A stretch of DNA of 12,686 nt from Oscillospiraceae bacterium (GTDB taxonomy: Bacteria; Bacillota; Clostridia; Oscillospirales; Oscillospiraceae): contig JAFSFK010000085.1 in assembly GCA_017435245.1 (NCBI GenBank), forward strand, positions 1-12,686, in the 5' to 3' direction. This document shows, one piece after another, positions 6,782 through 12,686 of the stretch (its first letter is position 1; every line of letters begins with the position of its first letter). Below the pieces are notes generated by a model. The model was not told where the DNA came from, did not search any database, and worked only from the letters and a program-made list of their open reading frames with translations. Position numbers and translations under genes: made by a program.

Positions 6782-9259
6782 ATGGAACTGAAATTTAATG
6801 TTACTGGAATGACTTGTGCGGCTTGTTCAGCCCGGGTCGAAAAAGTAACTGCTCAGGTACCGGGAGTTACAAAGGTTGAGGTTAACCTGCTGGCAGGAAA
6901 AATGACTGTGATTGCAGATAGTGACAATGTGGTACCGCAAATTATCTCTTCCGTACAGAACGCAGGCTACGGTGTATCCATTCCCGGCAAAAAGTCTGAA
7001 AAGGAACCACCAAAGACTGACACGGCTCTTACGGATATGAAGAAGAGAATCGTTGGTTCTGCCATAAGCCTTATTATTTTGATGTACTTCACAATGGGCC
7101 ATATGATCGGATTGCCGGCACCTCATTGGTATCACGGGACAGAAAATGCGCTGGTAGCGGCATTGCTGCAATTCTTTTTGACCTTGCCGCCGATCTATTT
7201 GAACCGTGTCTACTATTCCCGTGGTCTTAAGGCTCTGTGGCACAAAGCACCCAATATGGATTCATTGATCGCTGTCGGTTCCGGTGCAGCACTGATTTAC
7301 GGTGTTGCGGCCCTGTTCCGTATTGCGTATGGAGTTGGTCATGGCGACTGGAACACAGTCAGCTTTTACAGCGAGAATCTGTATTTTGAGTCTGCAGCGA
7401 TGATCGTTACACTCATCACACTGGGTAAATTCCTGGAGACAAGAGCTAAGGGAAAAACGGGGGATGCCATTCGAAAGCTAATGGACATCAGTCCCAAAAC
7501 AGCAACTGTACGCCGTAACGGCGTTGAGGAAAGCATTCCTGTGGAGCAGGTGCAGCTTGGAGACACGGTGATCGTACGTTCCGGTGGCAGGATCCCGGTG
7601 GACGGCACGGTCGTTTCCGGACGGGGTGCCGTGGACCAAAGTGCGCTTACCGGCGAAAGTATACCGGTTGAAAAGGAGCCAGGCAATGCGGTTGCTGCGG
7701 CATCCATCAACACCGAGGGATATCTGGAGATCCGGGCAGAAAAAATCGGCGAGGACACTACACTGGCCCAGGTGATCCGTATGGTGGAGGAGGCCGGTGG
7801 ATCGAAAGCGCCTATTGCCAGACTTGCGGATAAGATCGCCGGTATATTCGTTCCGGTGGTAATGGCCATCGCCGTGATCGCATTCGCCGTTTGGCTTATC
7901 GCTGGTCAATCTCTTGAATTCTCTTTGACTACTGCTATAGCGGTTCTGGTGATCTCCTGCCCCTGTGCATTGGGTCTTGCCACACCGGTAGCGATTATGG
8001 TGGGAACCGGTCGTGGTGCACAGCTTGGTGTCCTGTTTAAAAATGCTGAGGCTCTCGAGAGTCTCCACAAAGTCGATACGGTGGTTTTGGACAAGACCGG
8101 TACCCTCACAAAAGGAAAGCCTGCTGTAACAGATATTATTCCGAATGGAATTTCAGATGGTGAATTGCTAAAATTTGCAGTATCATTGGAGTCCAGCTCT
8201 GAGCATCCTTTTGCTAAGGCGATCATGGAAAAAGCAAATACGGTGTCGCCTTTTGCTGTTTCTGATTTTGAGACCTTGCCGGGGCAGGGTGTATCTGCTA
8301 TAATAAATGGAAAGAGATACTTTGGTGGAAATCATCGTCTGATGGACCTGCTGCAAATTGATGTTCCTGAGTATCGGGAATTTACGCAAGCTGGTAAAAC
8401 GCCGCTTTATTTCGCCTGCGAGGATAAAGACTACCTTGGTGCAATCGTTGCAGCAGATGTATTAAAAGATGACTCTGTGGAAGCTGTGCAAGCGATGCTG
8501 CAGCTGAAAATGGATGTTGTGATGCTTACCGGAGATAATGACCAAACTGCAAAGGCGATTGCAGCAACGGCCGGTATTTCTCACATAATCGCCGATGTTC
8601 TGCCTGGTGATAAAGCAAGTGCCATCAGGAAATTGCAGGAGCAGGGAAAAAATGTTTTGATGGTTGGCGACGGGATCAATGATGCTCCGGCACTGGTAAC
8701 GGCAGATGTTGGTATGGCCATTGGAGCTGGTACGGACATTGCCATTGAGTCTGCGGATGTGGTGCTGATGAACAATTCCCTGAAGGGTGTTGCTGATGCG
8801 GTCGCACTGAGTAAGGCGACCATCCGCAATATTCGTCAGAATCTGTTTTGGGCATTCTTCTATAATTCATTGGGAATCCCCATTGCCGCTGGCGTTTTGT
8901 ATCCTGCTTTCGGGATCCAGTTAAGCCCAATGCTGGGAGCTGCTGCAATGAGCTTGAGTTCTGTTTTTGTTGTTACAAATGCCCTGCGTCTTCGCTTCTT
9001 TAAGAAGAAATCTACTGACCAACAGGGGATTAGATCTGACAAACCGAAGGAGGAAATTAAGATGGAAACTGTGATTAAAGTCGAAGGTATGATGTGTCCG
9101 CACTGCAAGGCCAGGGTGGAAAGCGTTTGTAAGCAGATTTCCGGTGTTGTGGATGCCGTGGTGGATCTGCAGGAGAAACAAGTTACCGTCACCGGTGAAG
9201 CGTCAGTTGATGCGCTAAAGAAGGCAATCGTTGATGCAGGGTATGAGGTTATCGACTGA
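6782..9259 (+). CDS. copA: Copper(I)-exporting P1B-type ATPase with N- and C-terminal metal-binding domains
   Basis: This 825-residue membrane ATPase pumps Cu+ (or Ag+) out of the cytoplasm. In order it has an N-terminal heavy-metal-associated domain (GMTCAACSARVE, Cys12/Cys15), two leading spans, two further spans, and the actuator loop with TGES (290-293). The transport-site SCPCALGLATP is at Cys393-Pro-Cys395. The phosphorylated Asp437 is in DKTGTLTKG, followed by the SEHP motif (His475-Pro476) and TGDN and GDGINDAPAL (629-638). Tyr694-Asn695 and MSLSS (Met723-Ser727) in the last spans are the Cu+-type P1B-1 signature. After a charged linker, a second metal-binding domain (GMMCPHCKARVE, Cys772/Cys775) ends the protein and may also be translated alone. 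GGAGGTGA precedes the ATG. It is divergent from an HxlR regulator. No CopY or CsoR gene is nearby. Confidence 0.96.
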   Translation: MELKFNVTGMTCAACSARVEKVTAQVPGVTKVEVNLLAGKMTVIADSDNVVPQIISSVQNAGYGVSIPGKKSEKEPPKTDTALTDMKKRIVGSAISLIILMYFTMGHMIGLPAPHWYHGTENALVAALLQFFLTLPPIYLNRVYYSRGLKALWHKAPNMDSLIAVGSGAALIYGVAALFRIAYGVGHGDWNTVSFYSENLYFESAAMIVTLITLGKFLETRAKGKTGDAIRKLMDISPKTATVRRNGVEESIPVEQVQLGDTVIVRSGGRIPVDGTVVSGRGAVDQSALTGESIPVEKEPGNAVAAASINTEGYLEIRAEKIGEDTTLAQVIRMVEEAGGSKAPIARLADKIAGIFVPVVMAIAVIAFAVWLIAGQSLEFSLTTAIAVLVISCPCALGLATPVAIMVGTGRGAQLGVLFKNAEALESLHKVDTVVLDKTGTLTKGKPAVTDIIPNGISDGELLKFAVSLESSSEHPFAKAIMEKANTVSPFAVSDFETLPGQGVSAIINGKRYFGGNHRLMDLLQIDVPEYREFTQAGKTPLYFACEDKDYLGAIVAADVLKDDSVEAVQAMLQLKMDVVMLTGDNDQTAKAIAATAGISHIIADVLPGDKASAIRKLQEQGKNVLMVGDGINDAPALVTADVGMAIGAGTDIAIESADVVLMNNSLKGVADAVALSKATIRNIRQNLFWAFFYNSLGIPIAAGVLYPAFGIQLSPMLGAAAMSLSSVFVVTNALRLRFFKKKSTDQQGIRSDKPKEEIKMETVIKVEGMMCPHCKARVESVCKQISGVVDAVVDLQEKQVTVTGEASVDALKKAIVDAGYEVID
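9047..9053 (+). promoter_or_regulatory. Internal Shine-Dalgarno within copA
   Basis: AAGGAGG, 8 bases before an in-frame ATG at 9062, is as strong as any ribosome binding site in the window. It lies inside the linker between the ATPase core and the C-terminal metal-binding domain, where it encodes part of the stretch KPKEEIK. Confidence 0.7.
9062..9259 (+). CDS. Possible independently translated CopZ-like copper chaperone (in-frame 3' end of copA)
   Basis: The last 65 codons of copA, starting at ATG 9062, encode exactly one complete heavy-metal-associated domain, METVIKVEGMMCPHCKARVE through DAGYEVID. This is the size and architecture of free CopZ chaperones, which shuttle Cu+ to CopA. The strong Shine-Dalgarno at 9047-9053 makes internal initiation plausible. 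Fusion of a C-terminal metal-binding domain to CopA occurs in clostridia, so the domain alone does not prove a separate product. The alternative is that the site is a relic of an ancestral separate copZ gene whose upstream stop was lost. This entry overlaps copA in the same frame and is an inference. Confidence 0.5.
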   Translation: METVIKVEGMMCPHCKARVESVCKQISGVVDAVVDLQEKQVTVTGEASVDALKKAIVDAGYEVID

Positions 9260-9325
9260 TCAAGTACGATTTATTGTACAGAACCGTTGTTAAAATATGA
9301 CCATAAACCGAAAGGAGTTATGGTT

Positions 9326-9454
9326 ATGTTTTCTGTTAAGTATGTTCGTGGTCACATTCAGGTTTATGATTTGAGAGGGAATTTCCTGTTTTCTGCGGAT
9401 TCAGAACGGGAGCTTAGAGAGGAAATGATGGAGTATGCGCAATCTGCGGCTTGA
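9326..9454 (+). CDS. Small hypothetical protein, 42 residues
   Basis: This short open frame starts MFSVKYVRGHIQVYD and ends EEMMEYAQSAA. AAAGGAG at 9311-9317 is 8 bases before the chosen ATG; an in-frame ATG two codons earlier (9320) would leave only 2 bases. The sequence suggests a two-strand hairpin (FSVKYVRGHIQVYD, turn LRGN, FLFSAD) followed by an acidic helix (SERELREEMMEY). There is no signal peptide or membrane span. I do not recognise the family. It overlaps the truA start by 20 bases in another frame, so translation of the two is likely coupled. The good ribosome binding site and non-random predicted fold support a real gene. Confidence 0.65.
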   Translation: MFSVKYVRGHIQVYDLRGNFLFSADSERELREEMMEYAQSAA

Positions 9455-10169
9455 TCTTTGTTATGAAGGTACCCGATACCGTGGATGGCAGCGCCTTCCC
9501 GGTGCTGAAAATACCATACAAGCAAAGCTGGAAGCGGCACTTTCCCGAATTTTGGAAGAGCCTATTGAAGTCAGCGGCAGCGGGCGTACGGATGCCGGTA
9601 CCCACGCAATGCGGCAGGTTGCCAATTTCCATTGTAATTCTACAATGCCTGCGCAGCAGATCCTTGAACAGCTGCGCAGGTATCTTCCGGAGGATATCGG
9701 CATATACTCCTGCAGAGATGTATCCGAAAGATTTCACGCACGTCTCAATGCCAAGACAAAAACCTACCGCTATCGGGTGTGGAACAGCCAGAACCCCTGT
9801 GTGTTTCAGCGAAAATTCGTTTACATTGATCCACGGGAACTGGATATGGAGAAAATGCGGTCGGCAGCGAAGCTGTATTTAGGACAGCATGATTTCTCTG
9901 CTTTCTGCGCCAATAAGCGAATGAAAAAATCAACGGTTCGCTATATCCAAAGCTTTGAAATCCAACGGGATGATAACGAAGTTGTATTTATAGTTACAGG
10001 AAATGGTTTTTTGCACCATATGGTTCGTATTATGGTGGGCACACTGCTGGAAGTCGGCAGGGGAGAGCGACAGGTGGATTCTGTTTCGGCACTTTTTGGG
10101 GCACTCCGTGCTGATGCCGGTGAACTGATCCCTGCCTGCGGTTTATGCCTTATGGAGGTAAACTATTGA
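9435..10169 (+). CDS. truA: tRNA pseudouridine(38-40) synthase TruA
   Basis: TruA isomerises uridines 38-40 in the anticodon stem-loop of many tRNAs. The 244-residue protein is full length. It begins MRNLRLDLCYEGTRYRGWQR and holds the catalytic Asp53 in SGSGRTDAGTHA. It also has FHAR (100-103), TYRYRVW with the conserved Tyr111, and the C-terminal GFLHHMVRIMVGTLLEVG. The ATG at 9435 is the first possible start, because TGA at 9426-9428 closes the frame. Its Shine-Dalgarno is mediocre (AGAGAGG, 12 bases away), which fits coupling to the overlapping small upstream gene. Its stop overlaps the start of the next gene by two bases. No promoter is obvious, and the cluster may be read from copA, which has no visible terminator. 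Confidence 0.95.
   Translation: MRNLRLDLCYEGTRYRGWQRLPGAENTIQAKLEAALSRILEEPIEVSGSGRTDAGTHAMRQVANFHCNSTMPAQQILEQLRRYLPEDIGIYSCRDVSERFHARLNAKTKTYRYRVWNSQNPCVFQRKFVYIDPRELDMEKMRSAAKLYLGQHDFSAFCANKRMKKSTVRYIQSFEIQRDDNEVVFIVTGNGFLHHMVRIMVGTLLEVGRGERQVDSVSALFGALRADAGELIPACGLCLMEVNY
10154..10158 (+). promoter_or_regulatory. Ribosome binding site that sets a TTG start for the ArsC-like gene
   Basis: GGAGG inside the truA 3' end stands 7 bases before TTG at 10166. The competing in-frame ATG at 10145 would place this site inside the coding region and would add residues that do not fit the family N-terminus. Confidence 0.8.
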
Positions 10170-10507
10170 ATATTCAAATTTTCGGAAAGAATAAATGCTT
10201 TGAGACGAAAAAAGCAGAGCGCTATTTCAAGGAACGCCGTGTGAAATACCAGATGATCGATTTGATCCGATACGGCCTTTCCGGCAAGGAATTTGATGCC
10301 GTTTTGCGTGGTGTTGGCGGTATTGATAATCTGATCGACTGGGATGGAAAGTCTCAGGAGATTACGAATATGAAGTATATGGAGGATGTTCTTGCTAAGG
10401 AGGACAAGGTCTTTGACGATCCATCTTTGATGCGAACACCGATCGTACGTAACGGCAAACAGGTTACGGTTGGTTATTGCCCGGATGTTTGGGCTAAGTG
10501 GGAATAA
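10166..10507 (+). CDS. ArsC/Spx-family thioredoxin-fold protein
   Basis: This 113-residue protein has the ArsC/Spx/YffB fold: beta strand MNIQIFGKNKC, helix FETKKAERYFKERRVKY, then a variable helical middle, and the conserved LMRTPIVRNGKQVTVGY near the end. A single cysteine (Cys11) stands at the ArsC catalytic position, and there is no CXXC as in Spx. The Arg of LMRTPIV (Arg90) aligns with a catalytic Arg of ArsC. The segment after it, VGYCPDVW, resembles Spx and YffB more than true arsenate reductases, and no ars genes are nearby. Arsenate reduction is therefore not claimed; it could be a general thiol redox protein. It starts at TTG, overlapping the truA stop by two bases, so it is co-translated. 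A strong terminator follows. Confidence 0.85.
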   Translation: MNIQIFGKNKCFETKKAERYFKERRVKYQMIDLIRYGLSGKEFDAVLRGVGGIDNLIDWDGKSQEITNMKYMEDVLAKEDKVFDDPSLMRTPIVRNGKQVTVGYCPDVWAKWE

Positions 10508-10511
10508 CACG

Positions 10512-10543
10512 AAAGCAGTCTCTCGGAAGAGAGACTGCTTTTT
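10512..10543 (+). terminator. Intrinsic terminator after the truA cluster
   Basis: AAAGCAGTCTCTC pairs with GAGAGACTGCTTT around a GGAA tetraloop, followed directly by a run of T (TTTTTCC). It starts 4 bases after the ArsC-like stop codon and closes the small ORF-truA-ArsC-like unit. Confidence 0.95.
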
Positions 10544-10549
10544 CCTGTG

Positions 10550-10596
10550 TTGGTGAACATATTTTTCTTGCAATATTAACAAAAAGGTGGTATTCT
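10550..10596 (+). promoter_or_regulatory. Promoter region of the alanine/glycine symporter (two overlapping candidates)
   Basis: The better hexamers are TTGCAA (10568-10573) and TATTCT (10591-10596), 17 bases apart. Transcription from there would begin near 10603, removing the AGGAGGG Shine-Dalgarno (10597-10603) from the message. A weaker pair upstream, TTGGTG (10550-10555) and TATTAA (10574-10579) with an 18-base spacer, would start near 10586 and keep it. Which is used cannot be decided from sequence. Confidence 0.45.
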
Positions 10597-10607
10597 AGGA
10601 GGGCATA

Positions 10608-12062
10608 ATGACCAAAGTATTGGAAGCTGTCAACGGGATTGTTTGGGGCTTACCGGTATTGATCGGTATTATTGGTGTTGGGATATACTTAACCTTGCGC
10701 ACAAGATTTGCGCAAGTCACCTTATTCCCAAGGGCACTATCCACTTTTTGCGGGCAATTTCTCGGGAAAAAGCAGCTTGGTGGAAGATCTTCATTCCGGG
10801 CGCTATGTACCGCCCTTGCCGCAACGGTTGGAACGGGGAATATTGCAGGTGTTGCCGGTGCGATCGCACTTGGCGGACCGGGTGCTGTATTTTGGATGTG
10901 GATCTGTGCATTTTTGGGGATGGTGACCAAGTTTGCTGAGGCTGTTCTAGCGGTGCGATACCACGCATTAGATCAAAATGGTGAACGGGTATCTGGACCG
11001 ATGTATATGATTCGCAATGGCCTTGGGAAACGGTGGGACTGGCTTGGTGGCCTATACTGTTTTTTTGGTGTTGTGGCTGCTTTTGGTGTTGGCAATGCGA
11101 CCCAGATCAATACACTGGTTGGCGGAATCAATGACTTGATCTCCGGTTTTGGTGTTCAGCAAACGACTGCAGGTGATCTGCTGATGGGTGTGTCGCTGGC
11201 GGTTCTGATCTTGATGATCCTCCGTGGTGGAGCGGGGCGCATTGGTGCTATTGCAGAAATGCTTGTGCCATTTGCGTCGGTAATGTATCTGCTGTTGGGT
11301 GCGGGTGTTTTGATCGTCAGGGCATCGGAACTGTCAAATGCGTTCTCTTTGATCTTTCTGGGAGCGTTCTCACCGGAAGCTGTTACCGGAGGGATGCTTG
11401 GTTCGGCCTTTACAGCCTTGCGCACCGGAGCCTCCCGTGGCACTTTTACCAATGAAGCGGGGATGGGTACGGCGGCCATTGCTCACGGTTCGGCGCAGGT
11501 TCGCCATCCTGTGGATCAGGGATTGATGGGAATCGTTGAGGTGTTTCTGGATACCATTGTGATCTGCACGATGACTGCACTTGTGATCCTTACCAGCGGT
11601 GTTGGTATTCCTTATGGAATGGATGTAGGTGCATCGCTGACAACAGATGCTTTTTCGCTGATATATGGTCCTTGGATCCGTGTCCCTTTGGTGCTGGCCT
11701 TGTGCTGTTTTTCTATCGCCACAATTCTTGGTTGGGGGCTGTACGGTGCCAGATGTGCTCAGTACCTGTTTGGGGACGGAGCGTGGAAAATATTTACAAT
11801 TTTCCAGGGAGCTGTTGTTGTTTTAGGCGCAGTGCTGAAAACCGGGACTGTCTGGATGCTTGCGGAGATTGTAAATGGTTTAATGGCCATTCCCAATTTG
11901 ATTGTTTTAATGTTATTATCGCCGGAGCTTGTTCGGCTTACCAATGAATATAAAATTATGTGCGGCAGGAATGATGTCGCCGGAGGTACATATGAAAATA
12001 TCCATAAATGCAAATCGCTGCGAGCCTTCTCCTATGAGAAAGTTCCACCCCCTGGCTGTTAA
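10608..12062 (+). CDS. Sodium:alanine/glycine symporter (AGCS family)
   Basis: AGCS proteins import alanine or glycine with Na+ or H+ through an inner-membrane LeuT-like fold. The 484-residue protein is full length with about eleven hydrophobic spans. It carries the family signatures ALAATVGTGNIAGVAGAIAL (69-88), GGPGAVFWMWICAFLGM (89-105), GPMYMIRNGLG (130-140) and TGASRGTFTNEAGMGTAAIA (273-292). The ATG has AGGAGGG 4 bases upstream. The recognisable transporter ends near LVRLTNEY (441-448). The following 36 residues are hydrophilic, and the last 23 (462-484) are read from bases that also encode the start of the next gene in another frame. The aminotransferase next door suggests joint work on an amino acid such as alanine. 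Substrate assignment is by family only. Confidence 0.93.
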   Translation: MTKVLEAVNGIVWGLPVLIGIIGVGIYLTLRTRFAQVTLFPRALSTFCGQFLGKKQLGGRSSFRALCTALAATVGTGNIAGVAGAIALGGPGAVFWMWICAFLGMVTKFAEAVLAVRYHALDQNGERVSGPMYMIRNGLGKRWDWLGGLYCFFGVVAAFGVGNATQINTLVGGINDLISGFGVQQTTAGDLLMGVSLAVLILMILRGGAGRIGAIAEMLVPFASVMYLLLGAGVLIVRASELSNAFSLIFLGAFSPEAVTGGMLGSAFTALRTGASRGTFTNEAGMGTAAIAHGSAQVRHPVDQGLMGIVEVFLDTIVICTMTALVILTSGVGIPYGMDVGASLTTDAFSLIYGPWIRVPLVLALCCFSIATILGWGLYGARCAQYLFGDGAWKIFTIFQGAVVVLGAVLKTGTVWMLAEIVNGLMAIPNLIVLMLLSPELVRLTNEYKIMCGRNDVAGGTYENIHKCKSLRAFSYEKVPPPGC

Positions 12063-12686
12063 AGCAAAAAAATCAGGTGCCAAGATCTATCATTTGAATA
12101 TCGGTCAGCCGGATATTGCCACTCCGCAGGCGTTCTATGATGCGGTAAATAGCTTTTCAGAGAGCACCCTTGCATATGACGCTTCTCCCGGCTCTCCTAT
12201 TCTGATTGAGGCGATCCGTAATTACTACAAAAAGCTGGGTGTGGATCTTGAGCCTGAGGATATTTTGATCACCACCGGCGGCAGTGAGGCTCTGCTCTTT
12301 ACCTGTCTGAGCATTTTGGATCCTTACACGGAAGAGATCATTCCGGAACCTTATAATCCTAATTATACTACCTTTGTTCACGCTGCTGGCGGTGTGATTC
12401 GTGCACTGCATACCGGTCCGGAAGAAGGTTACCACTATGCGGATAAAAAGAGGATCAGAAAGCTGATCACGAAGAACACCCGTGCCATTATGATCACTAA
12501 TCCCGGCAACCCCACCGGTGTTGTTTTGGATGAAGGTGAGATGCGGATGATCGCCGATATTGCAAAAGATAATGATCTGTTTTTGATCTCTGATGAAGTC
12601 TACCGTGAATTCTGCTATGACGATAAGTTTGGAATTCCTACGATGGGACGTTTTGAGGATATCAAGGATAATCTTGTAATTATTGA
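11992..12686 (+). CDS. PLP-dependent aminotransferase, class I/II (3' end outside window)
   Basis: This is the first 231 codons of a fold-type I aminotransferase that moves an amino group via pyridoxal phosphate. Visible features are NIGQPDIATP (36-45), YDASPGSPILIEAI (62-75), the cofactor phosphate loop TTGGSEALLF (94-103), PEPYNPNY (118-125), NPGNPTG (170-176) with the conserved Asn, and SDEVYREF (200-207) with the Asp201 that binds the pyridine nitrogen and Tyr204. The catalytic Lys lies beyond the window. GGAGG at 11982-11986 is 5 bases before the ATG. The N-terminal segment up to PSPMRKFHPLA fits the family, so the start at 11992 is favoured despite a 71-base overlap with the symporter. 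Substrate is unknown; coupling to an alanine/glycine transporter is suggestive only. Confidence 0.92.
   Translation, partial: MKISINANRCEPSPMRKFHPLAVKAKKSGAKIYHLNIGQPDIATPQAFYDAVNSFSESTLAYDASPGSPILIEAIRNYYKKLGVDLEPEDILITTGGSEALLFTCLSILDPYTEEIIPEPYNPNYTTFVHAAGGVIRALHTGPEEGYHYADKKRIRKLITKNTRAIMITNPGNPTGVVLDEGEMRMIADIAKDNDLFLISDEVYREFCYDDKFGIPTMGRFEDIKDNLVII

Noticed and set aside
9264..9279. GTAC-8 bases-GTAC inverted repeat after copA, considered as a terminator or operator
   Set aside because: Four-base arms are too short for a stable hairpin, there is no T tract, and such short repeats are expected by chance.
9260..9325. Possible promoter for the small ORF-truA cluster (TAAAAT at 9291)
   Set aside because: No acceptable -35 occurs 16-18 bases upstream. 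The 66-base gap also lacks a terminator, so readthrough from copA is an equally good explanation.
10166..10507. Calling the ArsC-like gene an arsenate reductase (arsC)
   Set aside because: The fold family is clear, but the C-terminal active-site region differs and there is no ars context, so the specific function is not supported.

Overview
This 12.7 kb window looks like ordinary chromosomal backbone from a low-to-medium GC Gram-positive bacterium, most likely a gut-type Clostridia member (Oscillospiraceae/Ruminococcaceae-like). That placement is inference. It rests on strong GGAGG ribosome binding sites before nearly every gene, sigma-A-type promoters, frequent TTG starts, a queA-tgt-yajC block, a DegV lipid-binding protein, a single-chain ThrE-type exporter and a clostridial-style copper ATPase. 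No tRNA, rRNA, CRISPR array, insertion sequence, prophage or riboswitch is visible, and no gap longer than 300 bases lacks a gene.

Layout. The 3' end of tyrS (+) converges on dapA (-) across a shared palindromic terminator. A divergent region of about 100 bp then leads into queA and tgt (both +, queuosine tRNA modification) and, from its own promoter, yajC (Sec translocon accessory protein). yajC converges on a minus-strand ThrE-family exporter. The terminator between them is bidirectional and doubles as the last codons of the exporter. Further along the minus strand lie degV and, upstream of it in the same apparent operon, an HxlR-type regulator.

The HxlR gene is divergent from a large copper-exporting P1B ATPase (copA, +). 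The 138-bp region between them holds an inverted repeat that overlaps the regulator's -10 element and abuts the copA -35. The last 65 codons of copA form a complete CopZ-like heavy-metal-binding domain, preceded in frame by a near-ideal Shine-Dalgarno and an ATG. One cistron may therefore make both the pump and a free chaperone.

Downstream is a compact, partly overlapping cluster: an unrecognised 42-codon gene, truA (pseudouridine synthase) and an ArsC/Spx-fold thioredoxin-like protein, closed by a strong terminator. The window ends with a sodium:alanine/glycine symporter whose 3' end overlaps the start of a PLP-dependent aminotransferase by 71 bases. The aminotransferase runs off the window.

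Most of the content is conventional. The items most worth a second look are the internal copZ start inside copA, the long symporter/aminotransferase overlap, the cysteine-rich HxlR with its candidate operator, the small overlapping ORF before truA, and the exporter stop codon inside a bidirectional terminator loop. No wholly new multi-gene system could be supported.
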